The translations under genes and the position numbers were made by a program. A DNA stretch of 64,000 nucleotides from Streptomyces sp. NBC_00286 (GTDB lineage Bacteria > Actinomycetota > Actinomycetes > Streptomycetales > Streptomycetaceae): positions 8,399,001 through 8,463,000 of the forward strand of contig NZ_CP108054.1 of NCBI RefSeq assembly GCF_036173125.1, in the 5' to 3' direction. This document shows, piece by piece, positions 17,624-26,071 of the stretch; within the stretch, counting starts at the first letter, position 1, and the number at the start of each line of letters is the position of its first letter. The notes under the pieces are model-generated. The model did no database searches and was not told the origin of the DNA. It was given only the letters and a program-made list of their open reading frames with translations.

Positions 17624-19003
17624 GTGTCGTACGAGCATCAGCTCCAGGTCCTCAATCCGGCGACGGAGGAGGTCATCGCCACCGTTGCGGCAGCCGGCGC
17701 TGAGGACGTCGACTCCGCCGTCGTACGGGCGGCGAAGGCGCAGTCCCGGTGGGCCGCCCTCGCGCCGGGCGAGCGGGCCCGGCTGCTGCGCCGCTTTGCC
17801 GTCGTCGTCGACGAACACCTCGAGGAACTCGCCCAGTTGGAGGTGCGGGAGGCCGGACACACCATCGGCAACGCCCGCTGGGAAGCCGGCAACGTACGCG
17901 ATCTGCTCGACTACGCGGCCGGGGGAGTGGAGCGGCTGACCGGGCGGCAGATCCCCGTTGCCGGCGGGTTCGACGTCACGATCCTCGAACCCCTCGGGGT
18001 GGTCGGTGTGATCGCGCCCTGGAACTTCCCGATGCCCATCGCCGCCTGGGGCACCGCTCCGGCCCTCGCGGCGGGCAACGCCGTCATCCTCAAGCCCGCC
18101 GAGACGACCCCGCTGACGGCACTGCGGCTGGCCGAACTCGGCCTGGAGGCGGGGCTGCCGGAAGGGCTGTTCCAGGTGCTGCCGGGCGAAGGGCCCGTTG
18201 CGGGCAACGCCCTCGTCGAGCACGCTGGCGTCGCGAAGATCGTATTCACCGGGTCAACGCCCGTGGGCAAACAGGTGTTGGCAAAGGGCTCGGCGCTCCT
18301 GAAGCCCGTCACCCTCGAACTCGGCGGCAAGAGCCCGAACATCGTCTTCGCCGACTCCGACATCGAAGCCGCCGCCGCGGCCACCCCCATGTCCTTCCTC
18401 GACAACTCCGGCCAGGACTGCTGCGCCCGCACCCGCATCCTCGTGCAGCGCACGGCGTACGACCGCTTCCTCGAACTCCTCGCCCCCGCCGTCGAGTCCG
18501 TCCTCGTCGGCGACCCGGCCGACGAGAAGACCGCGATGGGGCCGCTGATCTCCAAGGTCCAGCTGGAGCGCGTACGTTCGTACGTCACCGATGACCTGGA
18601 AGGCATCCGTGGCACCGCCCCCGAAAGCCCCGGCTTCTGGTTCCCGCCCACGGTCCTGACCGGAATCGAGCCGCACGCGCGCGTGGCCGTCGAGGAGGTC
18701 TTCGGACCGGTCGCCGTCGTGCTGCCCTTCGAGGACGAGGCGGACGCGATCCGGCTCGCCAACGCCACCGAGTACGGGCTGTCCGGCTCCATCTGGACCC
18801 GCGACGTCGGCAGGGCGCTGCGCGTGTCCCAGGCCGTACGGGCCGGGAACCTGTCCGTCAACTCCCATGCCAGCGTCCGCTATTGGACCCCGTTCGGCGG
18901 CTACAAGCAGTCCGGGCTCGGCCGTGAACTCGGCCCGGACGCACTCACCGCCTTCACCGAGACCAAGAACGTCTTCATCAGCACGGAAGGTCCCGCACAG
19001 TGA
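17624..19003 (+). CDS. NAD(P)-dependent aldehyde dehydrogenase
   Basis: 459 residues. Catalytic Cys266 is in SGQDCCARTR, the general base Glu232 in LELGGKSPN, and the NAD fold begins near GVIAPWNFPMP (129-138). It is separated from the ligase by 12 bases and overlaps the SDR gene, so the three form one operon. Expected role: oxidation of the gamma-glutamylated aldehyde to the acid, as PuuC does in putrescine use. GTG start. Substrate assignment is inferred from context. Confidence 0.9.
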   Translation: MSYEHQLQVLNPATEEVIATVAAAGAEDVDSAVVRAAKAQSRWAALAPGERARLLRRFAVVVDEHLEELAQLEVREAGHTIGNARWEAGNVRDLLDYAAGGVERLTGRQIPVAGGFDVTILEPLGVVGVIAPWNFPMPIAAWGTAPALAAGNAVILKPAETTPLTALRLAELGLEAGLPEGLFQVLPGEGPVAGNALVEHAGVAKIVFTGSTPVGKQVLAKGSALLKPVTLELGGKSPNIVFADSDIEAAAAATPMSFLDNSGQDCCARTRILVQRTAYDRFLELLAPAVESVLVGDPADEKTAMGPLISKVQLERVRSYVTDDLEGIRGTAPESPGFWFPPTVLTGIEPHARVAVEEVFGPVAVVLPFEDEADAIRLANATEYGLSGSIWTRDVGRALRVSQAVRAGNLSVNSHASVRYWTPFGGYKQSGLGRELGPDALTAFTETKNVFISTEGPAQ

Positions 19004-19782
19004 CCGAAGAGAGCATCTGCCGCCGCCTTGTCGGCCGCACCGCCGTCATCACCGGTGCCGGCAGCGGCATCGGCCTCGCCACCGCGCGCCGCCTCGCCTC
19101 CGAGGGCGCCCATGTCGTCTGCGGCGACGTGGACGAGCAGCGTGGCAAGGGGGCCGCCGAGGAGGTGGGCGGGACCTTCGTGAAGGTCGACGTCACCGAC
19201 GCCGAGCAGGTCGAGGCGCTGTTCCGGACGGCGTACGAGACGTATGGCTCGGTCGACATCGCCTTCAACAACGCGGGGATCTCGCCGCCGGACGACGACT
19301 CCATCCTGGAGACGGGACTCGAGGCGTGGAAGCGGGTCCAGGAGGTCAACCTCACCTCCGTGTACCTGTGTTGCAAGGCCGCGATCCCCTACATGCGGCG
19401 CCAGGGCAAGGGTTCCATCATCAACACGGCGTCGTTCGTGGCCCGGATGGGCGCGGCGACCTCCCAGATCTCCTACACCGCGTCCAAGGGCGGCGTCCTC
19501 GCCATGTCCCGCGAACTGGGCGTGCAGTTCGCCCGCGAGGGCATCCGCGTCAACGCCCTGTGCCCCGGGCCGGTCAACACCCCGCTCCTCCAGGAGCTGT
19601 TCGCCAAGGACCCGGAGCGGGCCGCGCGCCGTCTCGTGCACATCCCGGTCGGGCGGTTCGCGGAAGCCGAGGAGATGGCCGCGGCGGTCGCCTTCCTCGC
19701 CAGCGACGACTCCTCGTTCGTGAACGCGACCGACTTCCTCGTGGACGGCGGGATTTCGGGCGCGTACGTCACGCCCCTGTAG
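19000..19782 (+). CDS. Short-chain dehydrogenase/reductase (classical SDR)
   Basis: 260 residues. Cofactor motif TGAGSGIG at 18-25, NNAG near 90-93, catalytic Ser145, Tyr159 and Lys163 (YTASK), and the classical PGPVNTPLL loop. The GTG start overlaps the aldehyde dehydrogenase stop (GTGA). In the ethanolamine scheme a dehydrogenase is needed to turn the hydroxyl of gamma-glutamylethanolamide into an aldehyde before the next enzyme; this SDR is a natural candidate, but that is inference. Automatic annotation would call it 3-oxoacyl-ACP reductase. Confidence 0.88.
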   Translation: MTEESICRRLVGRTAVITGAGSGIGLATARRLASEGAHVVCGDVDEQRGKGAAEEVGGTFVKVDVTDAEQVEALFRTAYETYGSVDIAFNNAGISPPDDDSILETGLEAWKRVQEVNLTSVYLCCKAAIPYMRRQGKGSIINTASFVARMGAATSQISYTASKGGVLAMSRELGVQFAREGIRVNALCPGPVNTPLLQELFAKDPERAARRLVHIPVGRFAEAEEMAAAVAFLASDDSSFVNATDFLVDGGISGAYVTPL

Positions 19783-19824
19783 GGGGCCGTGCACTGAGGG
19801 TGGAGCGGCGCTTACAGTGCCCGA

Positions 19825-20766
19825 ATGAGCATGACGCCACCGCCCGGCTGGTACCCCGACCCCTCGGCGCCGCATGTCGAGCGCTGGTGGGACGGGACCA
19901 GGTGGACCGAGCACATGCGCGCTCCCGAGACGGTGCCCCAACAGCCCTTGGCGCAGCCCGGGTTCGCCCCCACGCCCGGTGGCGCCGGCGGCGGCTCCGG
20001 CCGGGCGAAGGTCATCGCCATCGTCGCCGCGGCAGCCGTGCTGGTCGCCGCGATCGTCACCGGAGCCGTCGTCCTGAACCGGGACGACGGCTCCCCCGAG
20101 GCGAACACCACCCCGGCGCCCCAGTCCTCCGCGCCCACGAGCGACCCGCCGTCGCCCACACCCTCGGAGTCCACCTCCGAACCGTCCGCCGACGACCCCC
20201 TCACGGTCGTGGACGAGCTCAACGGCATCACCTTTCCGCTCCTCGACGGCTGGGTCAGACCCGAGTACGTCTCCGAGAAGAACGTCGTGATGGTCACGCC
20301 CGACACCTACACCTGCCCGGGCGACGACGGACAGTGCCGCCACGGCAAGGTCATCTCACGCACGGTGACCGCGAACGACGAGGAGTCCCCCGAGGCGCTC
20401 GCCAAGGGCGACATCTCGGAGGCGGCGGACCAGGCGTACGACCGCGACCAGCTCGACCGCCGTCCCTACGGCGGCATCACATCCAAGAAGCTGGTCAAGC
20501 AGGGGCCGGTCGCGGTCGCGGGCCGTACCGGGTACTTCGTGCGCTGGCGGGTCAAGACCGAGAAGGGCTCCGGGGGTTACGTCCAGTCGCTGGCGTTCCC
20601 GTCCAGCGTCGGCTCCGGGGCGCCGGTCATGGTGCGATACGTGATCGACGCCGGGGAGGACGCGCCGCCGCTCACCGACATGGACAAGATCACCAAGGGG
20701 ATCCGGCCGCTGGGGGACGGGGACACGAGCGGAGGGGTGGGCAGCAGCGTGGGGCCCACGCGGTAG
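19825..20766 (+). CDS. DUF2510 membrane-anchored protein
   Basis: 313 residues. A DUF2510 motif (PPGWYPDPSAPHVERWWDGTRWTEH) lies at 6-30, followed by a proline-rich linker and one membrane span at about 62-84. The C-terminal 200 residues are predicted extracellular, begin with a Ser/Pro/Thr-rich stretch, and contain a globular domain with two Cys residues (YTCPGDDGQCR) that could form a disulfide. ATG start. It is in its own transcription unit and unrelated to the amine cluster. Function unknown. Confidence 0.8.
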   Translation: MSMTPPPGWYPDPSAPHVERWWDGTRWTEHMRAPETVPQQPLAQPGFAPTPGGAGGGSGRAKVIAIVAAAAVLVAAIVTGAVVLNRDDGSPEANTTPAPQSSAPTSDPPSPTPSESTSEPSADDPLTVVDELNGITFPLLDGWVRPEYVSEKNVVMVTPDTYTCPGDDGQCRHGKVISRTVTANDEESPEALAKGDISEAADQAYDRDQLDRRPYGGITSKKLVKQGPVAVAGRTGYFVRWRVKTEKGSGGYVQSLAFPSSVGSGAPVMVRYVIDAGEDAPPLTDMDKITKGIRPLGDGDTSGGVGSSVGPTR

Positions 20767-20792
20767 CCGCGTACGGCCGATTGCTGGTGCGG

Positions 20793-21995
20793 CTACAGGT
20801 AGGTGTGGCCTTCGCCTCGATACGTCGGGACTGTCGCCGTCACCGCGTCGCCCTCCACGAGGTGCAGTACCTCGAACCGTTCGCACAGTTCACCGGCCTT
20901 GGCGTGCCGGAACCACACCTTGTCGCCGATCAGCAGATCGTCGGCGGGGGAGCCGAGCAGCGGTGTCTGCACCTCGCCGGCTCCCTCCTGAGGGTCGTAT
21001 CGCAGACCCTCGGGGAGGTACGGCTCGGGCAGCCGGTCGGCTCCCGGCGCACCCGAGGCCGGGTAGCCGCCGCCGAGGACGGTCACGACGCCCAGGCCTG
21101 GCCTGCGGACGACCGGCTGGGCGAAGAGGGCGGCCGGACGCCCGCTGAACGAGGTGTAGTTGTCGAACAGACGCGGGACGTAGAGCCCCGATCCGGCCGC
21201 GATCTCGGTGACGGAGTCCTCCGCGGCGGTGTGCTGGACGCTGCCCGTGCCGCCGCCGTTGACGAACTCGAGGTCCGGCGCCACGGCCCGTACCGCGTGC
21301 ACCACCTCGGCGCGCCGCTGGGCCAGTTCCCTGCGGGCGGTGGCCTGCATCAGCCGGATGGCACGCGACCGCAGCGGCCGTCCGCGCAAGGCGTCGCCGA
21401 CACCGGCGATATGCCCCTCGTACGCCATGATCCCCACCAGCCGGAAGCCGGGCCGCCGGGCGACCGTACGGGCCATCTCGGCGACCTGGGCGGGGGAGTG
21501 CAGTGGCGAACGGCGGGCGCCGACGCGTACCCGCCCGCCGAGCAGCTTCAGCGAGGTGTCCAACTCCAGGCAGACGCGCACCACTTCGCGTCCACCGTCC
21601 CGGGCGTCGTCGATCAGCTTCAGCTGTGCCGGGTCGTCGATCATGACGGTGACGGAGGCCGCGAGCTTGGGGTCGCTCGCCAGTTCCGCGTACGCCTTGC
21701 GGTCCGCGGACGGGTAGGCGAGCAGTACGTCCTCGAATCCGGAGCGGGCCAGCCACAGCGACTCGTCCAGCGTGAACGACATGATCCCGGCGAAGCCGTC
21801 CCGGGCCAGGACGCGTTCGAGAAGGGCCCGGCAGCGTACGGATTTGCTCGCGACGCGTATGGGCTTGCCGGCCGCTCTTCGTGTCAGATCCTCCGCATTG
21901 GCGTCGAACGCCTCCAGGTCCACGATGGCGACGGGGGCGTCGAGATGGGCGGTGGCCCGGTCGTAGCGGGCCCTGTCTGCGGCGCGGCCAGTCAT
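20793..21995 (-). CDS. PLP-dependent amino acid deaminase/aldolase of the alanine racemase / D-threonine aldolase fold
   Basis: 400 residues. The N-terminal TIM-barrel has IVDLEAFDANAEDL and VASKSVR, with the Lys as probable PLP-bearing residue. The FVNGGGTGSVQ phosphate-binding glycines and a C-terminal beta-domain (GDKVWFRHAKAGELCERF) follow. This family includes D-threonine aldolase and D-serine deaminase-like enzymes; the substrate here is unknown. ATG at 21995. It converges with the DUF2510 gene, separated by 26 bases. Confidence 0.78.
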   Translation of the reverse strand: MTGRAADRARYDRATAHLDAPVAIVDLEAFDANAEDLTRRAAGKPIRVASKSVRCRALLERVLARDGFAGIMSFTLDESLWLARSGFEDVLLAYPSADRKAYAELASDPKLAASVTVMIDDPAQLKLIDDARDGGREVVRVCLELDTSLKLLGGRVRVGARRSPLHSPAQVAEMARTVARRPGFRLVGIMAYEGHIAGVGDALRGRPLRSRAIRLMQATARRELAQRRAEVVHAVRAVAPDLEFVNGGGTGSVQHTAAEDSVTEIAAGSGLYVPRLFDNYTSFSGRPAALFAQPVVRRPGLGVVTVLGGGYPASGAPGADRLPEPYLPEGLRYDPQEGAGEVQTPLLGSPADDLLIGDKVWFRHAKAGELCERFEVLHLVEGDAVTATVPTYRGEGHTYL

Positions 21996-22141
21996 GCCCT
22001 GAAGCCTGCCAGACGTGATTACCCCAGGGTAGGGGGACGTTCCGGGCAGATGCCGCGGGCCCGCGTACTGGTTCCCACTCGCACAGTGTCAGCCCGTAGA
22101 GTGACGCGCACGCAGGAAGGGAACGGTCCGGAGGAGTTCCT

Positions 22142-24406
22142 TTGGCGGGCCAGTTGCCCGAGCACGAGGAAACGGGGGGTGCATTGAGCACGGAAGCGCG
22201 TCGCATCCCCGTCCCTCCACGCCCGTCGACCCCGCCGAGCGGGACGCCGGGCGCACCGGGGGACGAGCCCGCCGAGACCGCCCCTCAGGCCGCCGAAACG
22301 ACGGGCCCACTGCCGAGACGCGACCCCGACACCGCGCCGCGAAGGCCGGGCATCGCGGGGGCACTGCCGGGGAGTGGGACGGTTCGCCCACGAGGCCTCG
22401 CCGGGGACGATCGCGCAACGTCCGAGGCTGCCGACGACCGCGGCACCTTCGAGGCTGACGACCGCGGAACCCTCGAGGCTGACTACCGCCGCACCTTCGA
22501 GGCTGATGACCGCGGAACCTCCGAGGGTGACGAACGCGGAACCCCCGAGGGTGACGAACGCGGAACATTCGAGGGTGCCGACGACCGCGAGCCCCCACCG
22601 GTCGGGCCCCTCCGCTTCCCGGACCTCCGGCCCACTGAGCGTCAGCAGCGCCCGCCCGTGACCCCACCGCCTCCGCCGGCGTCGGCCCGTTTCCCGGACA
22701 CGCCGCCTCCGGCGACCGGTTCCGTGCCGCGCGTCGGGGGGACGGACGTCCCGCCGGGCGCGGAGGCCCAGTGGGATCCGACCGTGCGGAACGCCGACGG
22801 CCCCTCACCCGAGGCGCGCCCGGCTTCGAGGAACGCCGACGGTTCAGTCGTCTCGCCACGTCCGACGGCTGAGCCGAGGACGACTGCGAGGGGCGACGAG
22901 GGTCCGGGCGTGCCGCGTCCGGCCACGGAGCCGCGCGGAGCGGCTGAGTGGCGTCCGGGTGCGCGGAACGTCGACGGCTTGGTGGCCGAGCCGCGCTCCG
23001 CCACGGGCTATGCCGAGGGCTCAATTGTGCCGCCGCGTCCGGTAGTTGAGCCGGAGGCGGCTGTGAGGGGCAGGGAGCGCTCGGGCGCTGCGTCGGGTGT
23101 GGCGGCTGAGCGGCGTCCGGCGTCGCGGAGCGTTGACGGCTCGGTGGTCGAGCCACGCACGACCACGAAGAACGCCGACGGTTCAGTCGTACCGCCGCGT
23201 CCCGCCGCCGAGCCACGCTCGGCCACCAGCTACGTCGACGGCTCAGTCATCCCGCCGCGTCCCGCCGCCGAGCCGCGCTCGACAGCCCGGGACGCCGGAG
23301 GCTCAGCCGTGCCGTCGACGTCCGCCGCCGAGGCGAAGGCGGCAGTCGGGCCCCAGCGGGCAGCCCCCGGCTTTCCACAGCGGCCCTTTGCGCCGCCGCG
23401 GCCGAGTGTCCCGGCTCCGCCGGGCGTTCCGCCGGGGCGGGGGCAGGTGCCTGAGGAGGGCTTCAGCGAGACCACGCGGCGGCTTCGGCCCATTCCCGCC
23501 GAACCGCCCGCCGAGCCTCCCGCGAAGCCGGAGCCGGAGCCGGCGCCGGAGCCGGCGTCCGTCGGGGTTCCCGCGGGGCGCCCTTTCGTGTCGTTCGCGC
23601 CCCCGGACACGTACGACCATGACACTGCGCGGCTGCTGCCCGTGGGGCCCCGGGTTCGGCCTCGGGTCGCGGCTGCCGCGGCCTGTGTCGTGCTCGGGCT
23701 TGGGCTCATCGGGGGTGCGGTGGCCGGGAGTTGGCTGACCGGGGACGGTGGAGGGAACGCCGGGTCGCGGGATTCGTTCGCGGCGGCCGGGGATCTCTGG
23801 CACAGCGTTCCCGTGGACGAGCTCTTTCCGCCGACCGTGGAGGGGGAGGGCGCGGGGCCGGGCGGAGCCGACCGGACTTGGACCCGTATCGCCGTCGCGC
23901 CGGACAGCGGCTGCGCGGACGCCTTCGACCCGCTGCTGCGCAAGGCCCTCGCGCCGGCGGGCTGCCTGCGGCTCCTGCGCGCTACGTACACCGACGCGAC
24001 GCGCAGTCATGTCACCACCGTCGGCCTGCTGTTCACGAAGGCGGACTCCGCGGCCATGGGCGCGCTGAGCAGCCAGTTCGAGGACGAGGGGCTCGCGGAG
24101 CGGCGCGACCTGATGCCCCGCCCGTACGCCGCGAAGGGCACCGTCGCCGCCGGTTTCGGCGACGCCCAGCGCTCCTCCTGGACGGTGTCGGTCCTGACCG
24201 ACGCCCCCGTGGTCGTCTACGCAGTCTCCGGCTTCGCCGACGGCCGCGCCGTCACCGAGCCGGAGCCCGCCGAGGATGCCATGAAGGCAGACGCCACCAC
24301 AGCGCCCGCCCAGGCGGGCCTCGGCCACGACGCACAAGGCCTCGCCGACCGCATCGAGCGCGGCCTCCGTAAAACCGTCAACTCGGCCACGGAGAAGCCG
24401 TCATGA
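22142..24406 (+). CDS. Repeat-rich proline protein with one membrane span, coupled to the mycosin-like gene
   Basis: 754 residues from a TTG start, chosen because GGAGGAG lies five bases upstream. Residues 1-500 are disordered and repetitive: an 8-residue repeat DDRGTFEA and variants (about 89-145), then longer imperfect repeats of the form NADGSVVPPRPxAEPRSA. A single membrane segment is at about 507-530, and the C-terminal 220 residues form an extracellular domain with two Cys. The stop overlaps the ATG of the S8 protease, so the pair is co-translated. No family recognised beyond this; a link with type VII-like secretion is suggested only by the mycosin. Confidence 0.7.
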   Translation: MAGQLPEHEETGGALSTEARRIPVPPRPSTPPSGTPGAPGDEPAETAPQAAETTGPLPRRDPDTAPRRPGIAGALPGSGTVRPRGLAGDDRATSEAADDRGTFEADDRGTLEADYRRTFEADDRGTSEGDERGTPEGDERGTFEGADDREPPPVGPLRFPDLRPTERQQRPPVTPPPPPASARFPDTPPPATGSVPRVGGTDVPPGAEAQWDPTVRNADGPSPEARPASRNADGSVVSPRPTAEPRTTARGDEGPGVPRPATEPRGAAEWRPGARNVDGLVAEPRSATGYAEGSIVPPRPVVEPEAAVRGRERSGAASGVAAERRPASRSVDGSVVEPRTTTKNADGSVVPPRPAAEPRSATSYVDGSVIPPRPAAEPRSTARDAGGSAVPSTSAAEAKAAVGPQRAAPGFPQRPFAPPRPSVPAPPGVPPGRGQVPEEGFSETTRRLRPIPAEPPAEPPAKPEPEPAPEPASVGVPAGRPFVSFAPPDTYDHDTARLLPVGPRVRPRVAAAAACVVLGLGLIGGAVAGSWLTGDGGGNAGSRDSFAAAGDLWHSVPVDELFPPTVEGEGAGPGGADRTWTRIAVAPDSGCADAFDPLLRKALAPAGCLRLLRATYTDATRSHVTTVGLLFTKADSAAMGALSSQFEDEGLAERRDLMPRPYAAKGTVAAGFGDAQRSSWTVSVLTDAPVVVYAVSGFADGRAVTEPEPAEDAMKADATTAPAQAGLGHDAQGLADRIERGLRKTVNSATEKPS
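22406..22576 (+). repeat. 24-bp tandem coding repeats
   Basis: About seven imperfect 24-base units (GACGACCGCGGCACCTTCGA and variants), with one 3-base spacer after the first, encode DDRGTFEA-type octapeptides near the N-terminus of the membrane protein. Copy number is likely to vary between strains. Confidence 0.8.
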
Positions 24407-25929
24407 CCCGCAAGGCCCCAGGGCGTGTTGCGAAGGTCCCTCCCCCAGCCTCCGGCCGGGAGGTGCCCCCAGCCTGGCGACGCCTGGCACGCGCCCCCAT
24501 CCTCGAACCGGCTTCGCACGGCTCGGACGGGGGGACCCCCTTCGCCGCACCGGCCGAAAGCCCAAGTACGTCCGGTCCATCGACGGGGCCTTCCGGCCGG
24601 CACTCCCCCAGCCTCCGGCCGGGGGGACCCCCAGAGCACACTCCCCCACGCTCGAACCCGAGTTCGCGCGGGGGGACCCCATCGCCGCCGCCCGGCCCGC
24701 CCTCCGGGCGAACGACGGGACCTTCGCAACACGTCCTGGCAACGGTCGGCGCCCGCAGGACCGGAGTCCTCGCCACCCTCCTCGCCGCCTCGCTCGCCCT
24801 CGTCCCGCCCAGCACCGCCCACGCCGCCGACGGCATACGCGCCCAGCAGTGGCCCCTGGAAGCGATGCGGGCCAAGGAGGCCTGGCAGACGACGAAGGGC
24901 GAGGGCATTACCGTCGCCGTCCTCGACACGGGCGTCGACGCCCAGCACCCGGACCTCGCCGGCAACGTCCTCGCCGGCAAGGACATGGTCGGCTTCGGCG
25001 CCGGCCGCGGCGACCGCGCCTGGGCCCGCCACGGCACCGCGATGGCCGGCATCATCGCCGGCCACGGACACGGCCCCGGCAACGCCGACGGAGTCATGGG
25101 CATCGCCCCCGAGGCCAAGATCCTCCCGGTTCGCGTCATCCTCGAAGACGGCGACTCGGCCCGCGGCAAGGCCCGCAACACCCGCGGCAACGCCCTCGCC
25201 GAAGGCATCCGCTGGGCCGCCGACAACGGCGCCGACGTCATCAACCTCTCCCTGGGCGACGACTCCAAGTCCGCCCACCCAGAAGCCACCGAGGACGCCG
25301 CCGTCCAGTACGCCCTGAAGAAGGGCGCCGTCGTCGTCGCCTCGGCCGGCAACGGCGGCGAGAAAGGCGACCACATCTCGTACCCGGCCGCCTACCCGGG
25401 CGTCATCGCCGCCACCGCCGTCGACAAGTACGGCACCCGCGCCTCGTTCTCCACCCGCCGCTGGTACGCCACCGTCAGCGCACCCGGCGTCGACGTCGTC
25501 ATCGCCGACCCGGACCGCAAGTACTACGAAGGCTGGGGCACCAGCGCCGCCTCAGCCTTCGTCTCCGGCGCCGTAGCCCTCGTCCGCGCCGCCCACCCGA
25601 ACCTGGCTCCGGCCCAGATCAAGGAGCTCCTGGAGGACACGGCCCGCAACGCCCCCAGCGGCGGCCGCGACGACTCTCGCGGCTTCGGCTTCGTCGACCC
25701 CGCGGCCGCCATCAAGCAGGGCGGCAAGCTCAAGCCGGAAGGGCTGCGCTCGGCCTACGGCGAAAAGTACTTCGGCCCGGGCCCGGACGCCGCGGACGAC
25801 GACTCCTCGACCGGCTGGACGGGCCCCGTCGCGGGCACCCTCGGCGGCGTACTCCTGATCGGCGCGGTCATCCTCTGGCGCGGCCGCCGCGAACCACGCC
25901 CAACGCCTACCGGCGACCCCGACTACTAA
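24403..25929 (+). CDS. S8 subtilisin-like serine protease, mycosin type, with an inserted N-terminal extension
   Basis: 508 residues. Catalytic triad Asp175 (AVLDTGVD), His210 (RHGTAMAG) and Ser381 (GTSAASAF), oxyanion Asn317; a C-terminal membrane span at 477-491 with a basic tail, as in MycP-type proteases. The hydrophobic signal-like segment TGVLATLLAASLALV is at 120-134 with a probable cut after AHA (about 141), far from the start. Residues about 6-112 are encoded by a MITE-like insertion. Removing it leaves MTRKATVGARRTG followed by the hydrophobic core, a normal signal peptide. Translation from 24403 with an internal signal may impair secretion. It is coupled to the upstream membrane protein. 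Confidence 0.85.
   Translation: MTRKAPGRVAKVPPPASGREVPPAWRRLARAPILEPASHGSDGGTPFAAPAESPSTSGPSTGPSGRHSPSLRPGGPPEHTPPRSNPSSRGGTPSPPPGPPSGRTTGPSQHVLATVGARRTGVLATLLAASLALVPPSTAHAADGIRAQQWPLEAMRAKEAWQTTKGEGITVAVLDTGVDAQHPDLAGNVLAGKDMVGFGAGRGDRAWARHGTAMAGIIAGHGHGPGNADGVMGIAPEAKILPVRVILEDGDSARGKARNTRGNALAEGIRWAADNGADVINLSLGDDSKSAHPEATEDAAVQYALKKGAVVVASAGNGGEKGDHISYPAAYPGVIAATAVDKYGTRASFSTRRWYATVSAPGVDVVIADPDRKYYEGWGTSAASAFVSGAVALVRAAHPNLAPAQIKELLEDTARNAPSGGRDDSRGFGFVDPAAAIKQGGKLKPEGLRSAYGEKYFGPGPDAADDDSSTGWTGPVAGTLGGVLLIGAVILWRGRREPRPTPTGDPDY
24416..24740. mobile_element. MITE-like insertion inside the protease gene
   Basis: About 321-324 bases bounded by inverted repeats at 24418-24440 and 24717-24739 that match at 22 of 23 positions (core GTGTTGCGAAGGTCCC). 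GGC flanks both sides (24414-24416 and 24738-24740), a possible 3-base target duplication. The inside consists of GGGGGACCCCC-type palindromes and carries no transposase. Its length together with the duplication is a multiple of three, so the protease frame is kept. Confidence 0.7.
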
Positions 25930-25981
25930 GCGCTCCGCGGGAAGAACGGTGCTGAACCCGCGGGCCGGTGGGGGCTGGTCG

Positions 25982-26015
25982 CTCCCCCACTCTCGGCTCC
26001 GCTCGAGCGGGGGGG
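25982..26015. repeat. Left half of a palindromic repeat interrupted by the IS110 element
   Basis: GCTCCCCCACTCTCGGCTCC followed by GCTCGAGC and a run of seven G is the reverse complement of the module at 11780-11826. Its continuation (GGGGACCCCC with ATCGCGGCGG) is found at 27540 on the other side of the insertion element. Confidence 0.75.
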
Positions 26016-26071
26016 TGCCTCTATGTCCTTCGTCAACCCTGCCGTGTCTGCCTTGTTCCTGAATGTGCCGG

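Noticed and set aside
18867..22187. Plus-strand open frame of 1106 codons across the SDR, DUF2510 and PLP genes
   Set aside because: It crosses three well-supported genes in other frames, and its sequence is Arg/Pro/Gly-rich noise.
24403..24739. Mycosin start placed after the insertion
   Set aside because: There is no ATG, GTG or TTG in frame between the right end of the insertion and the hydrophobic core; the only in-frame alternatives lie inside the insertion.
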